Source: Thermogemmatispora aurantia (GTDB taxonomy: Bacteria; Chloroflexota; Ktedonobacteria; Ktedonobacterales; Ktedonobacteraceae). Taken from it: a stretch of DNA of 64,000 nucleotides. The notes under the pieces were generated by a model. It ran no database searches, was not told where the DNA came from, and worked only from the letters and a program-made list of their open reading frames with translations. The translations under genes were made by a program, and so were the position numbers. Positions 41,374-49,267 of this stretch are shown here, piece by piece (positions within the stretch are counted from its first letter, which is position 1; each line of letters begins with the position of its first letter). The stretch covers positions 1,101,319-1,165,318 of the forward strand of contig NZ_BKZV01000001.1 in NCBI RefSeq assembly GCF_008974285.1, given 5' to 3'.

Positions 41374-41677
41374 CCTCTTCCCTGATCCTCCCCTCGCCAG
41401 CCTTCGGCCCCAGGGAACGGCCAGGCTGGCCCTCCCTCTCCCAGCGTCGCGACCAGCCCTCCTCTTTTCACTTCCCAGCGCTAGTATGGTACACTTAGCG
41501 ATGGACAGGCAGCGCTGTGTTGCTCTTCCTTTAGCCCGGCCTCCAGCCGCCTGCCGTTCAGAAGGGAACTCCCATCAGGCAGGCCAGAGCACGCCGCGCC
41601 CGCCTCTCCATCCGTACCCCGGAGAGCACCAATTTCGCTAGCTAGAGAAGAAAGACAGAAAAAGAAAGGATCGCTAT
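41374..41677. other. Region upstream of the 6-phosphogluconate dehydrogenase gene
   Basis: No gene is seen. A possible -10-like TATGGT/TACACT cluster lies near 41484-41493. The AGAAAGGAT ribosome site of the gene at 41678 is at its end. Confidence 0.4.
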
Positions 41678-42697
41678 ATGGAACTTGGTCTTATCGGGCT
41701 TGGACGCATGGGAGCCAATATGGCCCTGCGGCTCCAAAGGGCTGGCCATAAATGCATTGGCTACGCACGCCACGCCGAGACCGTGGAGAAGCGTTTGAAA
41801 GAGGGGGCTATCTCCGCGGGAGCTACTTCCCTGTCAGAACTCGTTGGGCAGCTGAAGCCACCCCGCACTGTCTGGTTGATGATTCCCGCCGCCTCCGTTG
41901 ATGCCACCCTGGAACAGCTCATTCCATTGCTCTCTCCCGACGATGTCGTCGTCGATGGCGGCAACTCCTTCTATCAGGACGACATTCGCCGCGCCGCCAC
42001 CCTGAAAGAGCATGGCATCCACTACCTGGACGTCGGCACCAGCGGCGGCGTCTGGGGCCTTGAGCGCGGCTACTGCCTGATGATCGGCGGCGAGGCCGAG
42101 ATCGTTCAGCGGCTCGAACCGCTCTTTGAAGCCCTCGCTCCCGGTCTCCAGGCCGCTCCCCGTACTCCTGGACGCGAGCAGGTTGGCGGTACTGCCGAGC
42201 ACGGCTATCTGCATTGCGGCCCACACGGCGCCGGTCACTTTGTCAAGATGGTGCACAATGGCATCGAGTACGGGATTATGGCCGCCTACGCCGAGGGCTT
42301 CAACATCTTGCGCCACGCCAACATCGGCAAGCACCCCGAAGAGATCGACGCCGAGACGACGCCTTTGCGCAATCCCGAATACTACCAGTACGACTTCAAC
42401 CTGGCCGATATCGCCGAACTCTGGCGCCGCGGCAGCGTCATCGCTTCCTGGCTGCTCGACCTGACCGCCCACGCCTTGCTCACAGACCCCGATCTCAGCC
42501 AGTTTGCGGGACGCGTCTCCGACTCAGGTGAGGGACGCTGGACCATCAAAGCTGCGATCGATGAGGCCGTGCCCGCTGGCGTGCTCAGCACCGCTCTCTA
42601 TGAGCGCTTTGCCTCCCGCGGCGAGGCGGATTTTGCCGACAAACTGCTCTCAGCCATGCGCTTTGAGTTCGGCGGCCACCATGAGAAGCAAGGCTAG
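41678..42697 (+). CDS. gnd: 6-phosphogluconate dehydrogenase, short decarboxylating form
   Basis: The 339-residue protein oxidises and decarboxylates 6-phosphogluconate to ribulose 5-phosphate. The N-terminal GLGRMGANMALRLQRAGH binds the dinucleotide, GGSGG-type substrate contacts appear as GTSGGVWGLERGYCLMIGG, and KMVHNGIEYGIMAAYAEG carries the catalytic lysine and histidine-asparagine. At about 340 residues it belongs to the short, often NAD-linked group rather than the 470-residue NADP enzyme. A pyrimidine-flanked hairpin follows at 42828. It is not next to glucose-6-phosphate dehydrogenase in this window. Confidence 0.88.
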   Translation: MELGLIGLGRMGANMALRLQRAGHKCIGYARHAETVEKRLKEGAISAGATSLSELVGQLKPPRTVWLMIPAASVDATLEQLIPLLSPDDVVVDGGNSFYQDDIRRAATLKEHGIHYLDVGTSGGVWGLERGYCLMIGGEAEIVQRLEPLFEALAPGLQAAPRTPGREQVGGTAEHGYLHCGPHGAGHFVKMVHNGIEYGIMAAYAEGFNILRHANIGKHPEEIDAETTPLRNPEYYQYDFNLADIAELWRRGSVIASWLLDLTAHALLTDPDLSQFAGRVSDSGEGRWTIKAAIDEAVPAGVLSTALYERFASRGEADFADKLLSAMRFEFGGHHEKQG

Positions 42698-42827
42698 CCC
42701 CGGTAGGCACCGCCTCCACCAGACCTGACTCCTCTCGCGCAGCCACACCCGCCTATCTCGCGAGATGCGCGCCGGGGACGCCGCCCGCCGGGCAGTCGCT
42801 GCCACATTCGCCCGCGGCTCCGGGATA

Positions 42828-42856
42828 GGCTGGCCCGCTGCCTCGCGGAGCCAGCC
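42828..42856 (+). terminator. Probable terminator downstream of gnd
   Basis: GGCTGGC (42828-42834) pairs with GCCAGCC (42850-42856), followed by CCCTTTCTTCTTC. The T-run is interrupted. Confidence 0.5.
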
Positions 42857-43008
42857 TTCCTGCCCTTTCTTCTTCTCCCTGCCTCTATCTCAGGGTGATA
42901 AGCCTCCCTAAAGCCCTCATGTCCTCCAAGAGGATACGAACCGCTCTTTTAACCTCATCATTGACCGGCGTATTTCATTACGGCTGTGCTCTAGTTGCCG
43001 CTCCTGAA

Positions 43009-43038
43009 TAGGTATTTTTACCTAGATTCTGGTATAAT
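43009..43038 (+). promoter_or_regulatory. Promoter with a palindrome over the -35 region
   Basis: TAGGTA-TTTT-TACCTA (43009-43024) is a perfect palindrome ending eight bases before TATAAT (43033-43038), with a TGG just upstream of the -10. No consensus -35 is present; the palindrome occupies that place. It serves the polysaccharide deacetylase gene. Confidence 0.55.
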
Positions 43039-43097
43039 GAGGGGGCGGTCATGTACAGCTATAGGCAGGAACACACAACACGCACAGGTCCTTAGCC

Positions 43098-44579
43098 ATG
43101 AGATACACTAGCAATCACGAGTCACAAGGCTACGCCTCCCGGAGGGAATCGGGAGCAGCGCTATCAGGGCTAGAAACGGCCCAACCAGCGAGCCAGCCAC
43201 TTTCCAGGAGGCAGCGCCATCGTCCGGCCTCACCCCGGGCCATGTTGCTGGCTGGACTCCTCACCCTGCTGCTGATCGCCACCGCCGTCCTTGCCTGGGG
43301 TCTCTATGCGCTGCTGAGCGGCAACAGTCAGAGTGGCAAGCAGGCCCAGCGCAACCCCGCTACTTTTATCGCCGAGCGCCCGCAGGAGGCGGCCAACGAG
43401 CAACAAGTGCTCGTCCTGGCCCAGCGCTATCTGACCGCTTTCCTGCATCATGACTACACCACTATGTGGTCGCTCCTGGCACCGGCCCGGCGCGCCCTCT
43501 GGCCCAATGAACAAGCCTTTGCTCACTTCTGGCAGGCGCGCTTTGCCCATTACACTCTGCAGGGCTTCAGCCTGGGGCTCCCCAGCCGACTCAGTCGCTG
43601 GGTCGATCCAGAGACCATGACGAGCTACAGCGATGTCCTCACTGTCCCAGTCTCCCTGCAGCTCGTTCCCGATGCCACTTTGAGCAAAGAAACCAATCTA
43701 CCGCCCGAGGACCTTCACCCGGCGAGCATCTACCGCAACCTGCCTTTCATTGTCCAGGCCAGCCCCGACCAGGGCAATGAGCAGCCGCACTGGTATGTAC
43801 TCGCCGGAGGACCGGCTGATCCTGAAGCGCCCATTCTACCACCGCCTCAGCCAGCCGCCCGCAGCGTTGCAGTGCCCATCCTGATGTATCACCATGTCTC
43901 ACCTGCACCCACCCACAATCTGCTCGATTACAGCCTGACCGTCACACCGCGCAACTTTGCCGCCCAGCTCGACTATCTTAAAAGCCACGGCTACCATACC
44001 ATTACCTTCAACCAGCTCTTCAACGCCCTCTATTTTGACGCACCGCTGCCTCCGCATCCCATTATTCTCACCTTTGACGATGGCTACGAGGATGTCTATC
44101 GCTACGCGGTGCCCCTGCTGCAGGCCCACGGCTTCACTGGCACGTTCTACATCATCACCGGTGTCGTGGGAAACGCGGGCTATATGAGCTGGGGAGAGAT
44201 CCGCAACCTGCTCGCTGAGGGCATGCAGGTTGGCTCACATACTGTGCATCATATCAGCCTGGGCTGGATCGTCGTCGGCGATCCTCAGCTTACTCAGCAG
44301 GAGCTGCAGCTGTCACAGGCTACCCTGCAGCAGCACCTCGGCATCCCCATTCAGCAGTTCTGTTACCCCAGCGGCGAGCCTTTCCGCCACGGTACCTCCC
44401 TTGAACAGGCCCGCATCACCACCATGCTGGCCGCCGATGGCTACGTTGGTGCCACCACCGATCCCGGCCTTACCGGCTGGCTCCAGCAAAGCACCCGGCC
44501 CTTCGCCCTGCTGCGCATCCGCGTCGACGGACGTGAAAACCTGGCGGAATTTATCGCTAGCCTACCAGCGTCTTCATAG
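43098..44579 (+). CDS. Membrane-anchored polysaccharide deacetylase (NodB domain)
   Basis: The 493-residue protein has a polar cytoplasmic start, one transmembrane helix (about residues 50-73, MLLAGLLTLLLIATAVLAWG), a domain of about 160 residues that resembles surface-protein linkers, and a C-terminal NodB homology domain (about 255-490). The catalytic base and metal ligands are visible: D327-D328 in LTFDDGYED, and H381 and H385 in SHTVHH. MYHHVSPAPTHN and the final RIRVDGRENLAEF fit the family. Such enzymes remove acetyl groups from peptidoglycan or surface polysaccharides outside the membrane. A palindrome-bearing promoter suggests regulation. Confidence 0.85.
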   Translation: MRYTSNHESQGYASRRESGAALSGLETAQPASQPLSRRQRHRPASPRAMLLAGLLTLLLIATAVLAWGLYALLSGNSQSGKQAQRNPATFIAERPQEAANEQQVLVLAQRYLTAFLHHDYTTMWSLLAPARRALWPNEQAFAHFWQARFAHYTLQGFSLGLPSRLSRWVDPETMTSYSDVLTVPVSLQLVPDATLSKETNLPPEDLHPASIYRNLPFIVQASPDQGNEQPHWYVLAGGPADPEAPILPPPQPAARSVAVPILMYHHVSPAPTHNLLDYSLTVTPRNFAAQLDYLKSHGYHTITFNQLFNALYFDAPLPPHPIILTFDDGYEDVYRYAVPLLQAHGFTGTFYIITGVVGNAGYMSWGEIRNLLAEGMQVGSHTVHHISLGWIVVGDPQLTQQELQLSQATLQQHLGIPIQQFCYPSGEPFRHGTSLEQARITTMLAADGYVGATTDPGLTGWLQQSTRPFALLRIRVDGRENLAEFIASLPASS

Positions 44580-44590
44580 ATAGAACGAAT

Positions 44591-44636
44591 GGGTGAATTG
44601 GGAGATCCCCTAGAAAAGGGTCTTTACAATTCACCC
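44591..44636 (+). terminator. Hairpin after the deacetylase gene
   Basis: GGGTGAATTG (44591-44600) pairs perfectly with CAATTCACCC (44627-44636) around an inner CCCCT/AGGG stem. There is no T-run, so it may equally be regulatory. Its 3' arm overlaps the -35 box of the tRNA promoter. Confidence 0.5.
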
Positions 44637-44652
44637 TCAGATGTGCTATCAT
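44623..44652 (+). promoter_or_regulatory. Promoter for tRNA-Ala(CGC)
   Basis: TTTACA (44623-44628), an 18-base spacer and TATCAT (44647-44652). The start would lie about 15-20 bases before the tRNA. Confidence 0.5.
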
Positions 44653-44675
44653 TCTAGTCGCCAACACGAAGGTAT

Positions 44676-44748
44676 GGGGATGTAGCTCAGCCGGTAGAGC
44701 GCGACAATCGCACTGTCGAGGTCAGGGGTTCGAGTCCCCTCATCTCCA
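44676..44748 (+). tRNA. tRNA-Ala (anticodon CGC)
   Basis: A full cloverleaf folds: acceptor GGGGATG/CATCTCC, D-arm GCTC...GAGC, anticodon stem CGACA/TGTCG with loop ATCGCAC (anticodon CGC at 44709-44711, reading GCG), and T-arm AGGGG-TTCGAGT-CCCCT. The discriminator base is A, followed by encoded CC. Confidence 0.95.
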
Positions 44749-44811
44749 CCCGCTGCCAGCACAGTACAGCTCAGCTCAACGGGCAGCAAGGGCAGGAGGG
44801 CCTTCCCCCCC

Positions 44812-44840
44812 TTGCAAACCGCAAAGCTTTGTGCTATAGT
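44812..44840 (+). promoter_or_regulatory. Promoter of the leuS T-box leader
   Basis: TTGCAA (44812-44817), a 17-base spacer and TATAGT (44835-44840). The start near 44847 precedes Stem I by about 25 bases. Confidence 0.65.
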
Positions 44841-44869
44841 AAAAGGGCAGCGGAAAGAGAATAAACCTG

Positions 44870-45264
44870 GCGATGAGCAGGAGTAGTAGGTCGCCAGACC
44901 CGTCCAGAGAGTAGCCGGCTGGTGCAAGGCTATACGGGATAACGACCGAACTCGCCTGTGAGCAACAGGTGCGAACACCTCGGGAGTCAGTAGCACCTGT
45001 CGGTATGCCCGTTACAGCAATGAACGAGTGCCAGTCACCTGGCACTGCGGAGTGAAGAATTCTTGATGAGACGCTCATAAGCGTCTATTGCAGATGGGCC
45101 TGTAGCACAGTTGGTAGCGCGCCTCTATGGCATGGAGGAGGTCAGGGGTTCGAGTCCCCTCAGGTCCACTTCTCTTCAGCTCCGCAGTAAGCTACCGATG
45201 GTGATTGGAAACAGGGTGGTACCACGGAAAAACCTTTCGTCCCGAGCGGATGAAAGGTTTTTTT
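44870..45264 (+). promoter_or_regulatory. Leucine T-box riboswitch of leuS, interrupted by a tRNA gene
   Basis: Stem I is complete: basal CAGG/CCTG (44878-44881, 44955-44958), specifier-loop strands AGTAGTA and GAACTCG with the CUC leucine codon at 44951-44953, upper GGTCG/CGACC, then AGAGAG (44906-44911) and GGTGCAA (44921-44927). Stem II ACAGGTGC/GCACCTGT (44965-45000) carries the GAA/AGTA S-turn. Two perfect hairpins follow (45027-45046, 45069-45086). The T-box AACAGGGTGGTACCACGG is at 45209-45226 and the terminator stem at 45231-45259 with seven T. Between the last hairpin and the T-box lies an entire tRNA-Ala gene. Uncharged leucyl-tRNA should promote read-through into leuS. Confidence 0.9.
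45096..45168 (+). tRNA. tRNA-Ala (anticodon GGC) inside the leuS T-box leader
   Basis: Acceptor GGGCCTG/CAGGTCC, anticodon stem CCTCT/GGAGG with loop ATGGCAT (anticodon GGC at 45129-45131, reading GCC and GCU), and T-arm AGGGG-TTCGAGT-CCCCT identical to the first tRNA-Ala. The D-stem GCAC/GCGC has one A-C mismatch. The discriminator base is A and CCA is not encoded in full. No promoter of its own is seen between 45010 and 45090, so it is probably transcribed as part of the T-box leader. Confidence 0.92.
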
Positions 45265-45610
45265 ATTGCTACGCTCACTCCCTACTGCATCGCTTATTTC
45301 CTGGCCTGTCGCTGTCGCCTTTTGTCCTGCGTCTATGCTGCTGCAGCCTGCTCCGCCTTCGGCTGCCGCTCCCGCCTGGGCCACCGCCGTAGGCGCAGGG
45401 CTACTCACTACAAGCCAGACAGCGCCCGACAGCCAGGGAGATAGAGAAAACCAGGTGAAGCAGCAGAATAAGCGCCTCCGCTCTCATGCGTGCGCCTCGG
45501 GCTGGCTTCGGGAACCGATGACGATGTCGGCTCGCATTGCCTCTGCTTTCCTGCTGTTGGCCGCAGTGCCTGATCAGGTCCGACCGATTATCAGGGGAGG
45601 GACACCTGCA
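45265..45610 (+). other. Unusually long spacer between the T-box terminator and leuS
   Basis: The 346 bases stay open in the leuS frame from about 45266, but the predicted residues do not resemble a leucyl-tRNA synthetase N-terminus. The GGGAGG ribosome site before 45611 decides the start. Nothing else was recognised here. Confidence 0.5.
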
Positions 45611-48085
45611 ATGATCACGCGCACAAAATATGATCCAAAGGTAATTGAACCAAAATGGCAGACTCGCTGGGAGGAGGAGCAGATCTATCACGCGCCGGAC
45701 GATTCGCCTAAGCCAAAATTCTATCATCTGGTGATGTTCCCCTACCCCTCCGGCGATCTGCATATGGGCCACTGGTACAACTATTCTCCGTTCGATGCCT
45801 ATGGCCGCTTCATGCGCCGCCTGGGCTACAATGTTATGCAGCCCATCGGCTTCGATGCCTTCGGCCTGCCCGCCGAAAATGCCGCCATCAAGCGCGGCAT
45901 CCAGGCCCGCGATTGGACAATGGCCAACATCGAACGCATGCGCAAGCAGCTGCGCATGATGGGCGCTCAGTGGGACTGGCAGCGCGAGGTCGTAACCTGC
46001 CAGCCCGAGTACTATAAATGGACTCAGTGGCTCTTTCTGCAGTTCTATAAGCACGGCCTGGCCTATCGCACTCGCGCCCCCGCCAACTGGTGCCCCGGCT
46101 GCAACACGACCCTGGCTAATGAGCAGGTGCTGCCTAACGGCACGTGCGAACGCTGCGGCAGTACGGTGATCCGCAAGGAGATCGAGCAGTGGCTGCTGCG
46201 CATCACCAAATACGCCGAGGAGCTGCTGCGTTTCGATGGCATTGACTGGCCAGAGAAGACGGTCACGATGCAGCGCAACTGGATCGGACGCAGCGAGGGT
46301 GCGGAGATCCGTTTCTTCACCGAGATCGACGGCGAGCGCGTCGAGATCCCCGTCTTTACTACGCGCCCTGATACCGTCTATGGCGTCACCTTCTTTGTAC
46401 TGGCTCCGGAGCATCCGCTGGTCGAGCGCCTGACCACTCCCGAGCAGCGCGCCGCGGTCGAGGCTTATGTCGAGCGTACACGTCGCATGACAGAGATCGA
46501 GCGCCTGAGCACGGAGAAGGAAAAGACAGGCGTCTTCACCGGTGGCTACGTGATCAATCCTGTCAGCGGCGATCGCGTGCCGGTCTGGATCGCCGATTAT
46601 GTGCTGCTGAGCTACGGCTCGGGCGCCGTGATGGGTGTGCCCGCCCATGATCAGCGCGATTTCGAGTTTGCTCGTAAGTTTGGCCTGCCGATCCGTCAGG
46701 TGATCCTGCCCCCAGGCGAGGAGGAGAGCGATCCGGCAACCTGGAGCGAGGCGAAAACAGCCTATGGCACGATGATCAATTCCGGCCCCTTTACGGGCAC
46801 GCCCGCCGATCAGGCCATCCGCCGCGTGATTAGCTACCTGGAGGAGCAGGGCATTGGCCAGTCGAAGGTGACCTACCGCCTGCGCGATTGGCTGATCAGT
46901 CGCCAGCGCTATTGGGGCGCCCCGATCCCAATCATCTATTGTCCCAAGGATGGCACGGTTCCCGTTCCCGAGGATCAGCTGCCCGTTTACCTGCCTGAGC
47001 ATGTTCAGTTCAAACCGACGGGCGAGTCTCCTCTGCGCTACGAACCAGCATTCCTGAATACGACCTGTCCCAAGTGCGGCGGCCCGGCAACGCGCGAGGT
47101 CGATACGATGGATACCTTCATTTGTTCGTCCTGGTACTTCCTGCGCTACGCCGACCCGCATAACGATAAGGAAGCCTGGAGCCAGGAGGCCATCCGTCGC
47201 TGGCTGCCGGTCGACCAGTATGTAGGTGGCGCTGAGCACGCCACTATGCACCTGCTGTACGCGCGCTTCTTCGTCAAGGCCCTGCGCGATATGGGCTACC
47301 TGCATTTCGACGAGCCGTTCCTGCGCCTGTACCACCAGGGCATGGTGCTGGGAGCCGATGGCCAGAAGATGTCGAAGTCGCGCGGTAACGTCGAGGCCCC
47401 CGATAAGTATGTCGAGAAGTACGGCGCCGATACGGTGCGCTGCTACATGATGTTCATCGGCCCCTTCGATCAGGGTGGGAGCTTCAAGGCCGAGAACCTG
47501 GAAGGTGTCTGGCGCTTCCTGAATCGCGTCTGGAACCTGGTGACGGAGAGCTGGGTCAGCGGCACCGTCAGCGAGGAGGAGAACGAGGCCACCCGCGCCA
47601 TCGAGCGCCTGCGCCATAAGACGATCAAGCGCGTCACCGAGGACCTGCATCACTTCCGCTTCAATACAGCCCTGGCCGCGCTGATGGAGATGAACAATGC
47701 CCTGATCAAGCAGCAGCACGAGCCGGTCGCCCGCACCGCGGCCTATCGCCAGGCCCTGGAGACTATGATGCACCTGCTGGCTCCAATGGCTCCTCACATC
47801 ACCGAGGAGCTGTGGGAAATGACCGGCCACCAGGGCAGCATTCACCTGACCGACTGGCCTCAATACGATGAGGCTCTGACACACGATGAGACCTTCACAC
47901 TGGTGGTACAGGTCAACGGACGCGTGCGCGAACGGCTGGAGATACCAGTCGAGACGCCCGAGGAGGAGATCCGTCAGCTGGTGCTGAGCAACCCGCGCGT
48001 GGCCGCCTACATCGGCGAGGCCTCCGTGGAGAAGTTCATCTACGTGCCTGGCCGCATAGCAAACGTGGTCACGCGCCACGCTTAG
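45611..48085 (+). CDS. leuS: Leucyl-tRNA synthetase
   Basis: This 824-residue class-I synthetase charges tRNA-Leu. The HIGH-type motif is HMGH starting at H51 in PYPSGDLHMGHWYNYSPF, a zinc-ribbon insert follows (CPGCNTTLANEQVL...CERCG), the editing domain contains FTTRPDTVYGVTFFVLAPEH with its threonine-rich loop, and KMSKS starts at K586 (GQKMSKSRGN). The C-terminal anticodon-binding part ends in VVQVNGRVRERLEIPVE, usual for bacterial LeuRS. The ATG at 45611 has GGGAGG about ten bases upstream. It is expressed from the CUC-specific T-box leader and closed by a terminator at 48297. The size and order are standard for the bacterial enzyme. Confidence 0.97.
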   Translation: MITRTKYDPKVIEPKWQTRWEEEQIYHAPDDSPKPKFYHLVMFPYPSGDLHMGHWYNYSPFDAYGRFMRRLGYNVMQPIGFDAFGLPAENAAIKRGIQARDWTMANIERMRKQLRMMGAQWDWQREVVTCQPEYYKWTQWLFLQFYKHGLAYRTRAPANWCPGCNTTLANEQVLPNGTCERCGSTVIRKEIEQWLLRITKYAEELLRFDGIDWPEKTVTMQRNWIGRSEGAEIRFFTEIDGERVEIPVFTTRPDTVYGVTFFVLAPEHPLVERLTTPEQRAAVEAYVERTRRMTEIERLSTEKEKTGVFTGGYVINPVSGDRVPVWIADYVLLSYGSGAVMGVPAHDQRDFEFARKFGLPIRQVILPPGEEESDPATWSEAKTAYGTMINSGPFTGTPADQAIRRVISYLEEQGIGQSKVTYRLRDWLISRQRYWGAPIPIIYCPKDGTVPVPEDQLPVYLPEHVQFKPTGESPLRYEPAFLNTTCPKCGGPATREVDTMDTFICSSWYFLRYADPHNDKEAWSQEAIRRWLPVDQYVGGAEHATMHLLYARFFVKALRDMGYLHFDEPFLRLYHQGMVLGADGQKMSKSRGNVEAPDKYVEKYGADTVRCYMMFIGPFDQGGSFKAENLEGVWRFLNRVWNLVTESWVSGTVSEEENEATRAIERLRHKTIKRVTEDLHHFRFNTALAALMEMNNALIKQQHEPVARTAAYRQALETMMHLLAPMAPHITEELWEMTGHQGSIHLTDWPQYDEALTHDETFTLVVQVNGRVRERLEIPVETPEEEIRQLVLSNPRVAAYIGEASVEKFIYVPGRIANVVTRHA

Positions 48086-48296
48086 ACCCCGGCTCAGGCA
48101 GCGTGCTGCTCGTAGTCGAGCGAGCGCCATAACTATTGATATTGATAGCCTTTGAGGCCTCTGCCACGGTCGCCTAAGCCGCAGCGCGCACTCAGGCCCA
48201 GCCAGCAGAGCCAACGATGGAAGAAGGCTGGAGGCTGGTGCCTTGATCTTCTTTCACAGCGGCAAAGGCAAGCACCGGGCAACCAATCAGCCTACC

Positions 48297-48336
48297 GATG
48301 GCCGTGATGTCCAAACCGGCATCACGGCCATCTTTT
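48297..48336 (+). terminator. Terminator of leuS
   Basis: GATGGCCGTGATG (48297-48309) pairs perfectly with CATCACGGCCATC (48320-48332), followed by TTTT. It lies about 210 bases after the leuS stop. Confidence 0.85.
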
Positions 48337-48478
48337 CCTGGGAGCCTCTTTTTGACCGTTTCCCCAACTTTCCCTATTCCTCTGACCTATGATCTGACAG
48401 ACGGTAGAGAGCTTCAGAGCACTTGAGAGGCCTACAGAGACACTACACAACCTCAACCAGAGGCCGAAAGCCCAGCCA

Positions 48479-48507
48479 TTGTCATGGGGAAAGAAATGTG
48501 CTAAACT
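48479..48507 (+). promoter_or_regulatory. Promoter for speH
   Basis: TTGTCA (48479-48484), a 17-base spacer and TAAACT (48502-48507). The leader to the ATG would be about 160 bases. Confidence 0.55.
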
Positions 48508-48672
48508 AGTATGGCCGCTGTGACAAAACGCCCTGGAGCCATCTGGGCTGATATATCTGCTTTCACCAACGCACCTCAACAATATCGCATTGGCGATACA
48601 TAGAGTTTGGTTGCACCGACCAGGGCTAATAAAGTGGTACATTAATTCAGGAAAGGAAGCGTTTCTGAATCG

Positions 48673-49035
48673 ATGGCACCCCCTCCGGTTGGAAAGCACA
48701 TCTTGTCGGAGCTGTATTCGTGCGACAAGAACCTGATGGCTCAGCTGGATAGCGAGAAGCTGCGTGCAGCCGTCTCTAGGATGACGAAAGAGCACAATCT
48801 CACGCAATTGGGAGCTTTTTGTCATCAGTTCGATGGGGGCGGTATCACCTGCCTGATCGCCCTGGCTGAGTCTCATATTGCTATCCATACCTGGCCAGAA
48901 CTAGGCTACGCGACGCTGGAAGTCTACATCTGCAACTACCAGCGGGATAACTCCGACGCCGCTGAACGCATCCACGCCGCGCTCGTCTCGTTCTTCGAGC
49001 CAGGTAAAGTCGAAACTCGCCGGCTCGCCCGCTAA
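48673..49035 (+). CDS. speH: S-adenosylmethionine decarboxylase proenzyme (SpeH type)
   Basis: This 120-residue pyruvoyl enzyme makes decarboxylated S-adenosylmethionine, the aminopropyl donor for spermidine. The self-cleavage site is E66-S67 in ESHIAIHTWPE, where S67 becomes the pyruvoyl group. HILSELYSCDK and the GAFCHQFDGGGITC strand are typical of the short class-1B bacterial enzyme. AAAGGAAG lies 13 bases before the ATG. The spermidine synthase gene faces it across a shared terminator, so the two steps of aminopropyl transfer are neighbours though not in one operon. Confidence 0.93.
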   Translation: MAPPPVGKHILSELYSCDKNLMAQLDSEKLRAAVSRMTKEHNLTQLGAFCHQFDGGGITCLIALAESHIAIHTWPELGYATLEVYICNYQRDNSDAAERIHAALVSFFEPGKVETRRLAR

Positions 49036-49202
49036 TTCCGCCCTCCGCTCATCCACCAAACCTGTCCGCCTGCCCGCTATCCACCTGCCTGTCCGCAGGG
49101 ACGGGTCGTCGCGAAGGTGAGAGAGAGGAAGGGAGGAGGAAGGAAAGGGAACGAGAGGAGGATGGAGAACATCCCTGTGGGTGGGGTCGGCTCCTCGGCG
49201 CA

Positions 49203-49267
49203 GAAAACGCTCACGGCCATGCCCCGCGCCGAAGCTGAGCGGGGCATGGCTCAGGTGGGCGTTTTTT
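49203..49267. terminator. Bidirectional terminator between speH and speE
   Basis: GCCATGCCCCGC (49215-49226) pairs perfectly with GCGGGGCATGGC (49239-49250), extended by AAAACGC/GCGTTTT so that both strands end in a T-run. Confidence 0.85.

Larger units (their letters stand above)
48086..48672. other. Intergenic region between leuS and speH
   Basis: Apart from the leuS terminator (48297-48336) and the speH promoter (48479-48507), both listed separately, nothing is supported here. Short overlapping frames lack ribosome sites. Confidence 0.5.

Noticed and set aside
45401..48214. A 937-codon open frame on the minus strand opposite leuS
   Set aside because: It mirrors leuS codon structure in a GC-rich gene, has no ribosome site and no recognisable motif; leuS has all synthetase motifs.
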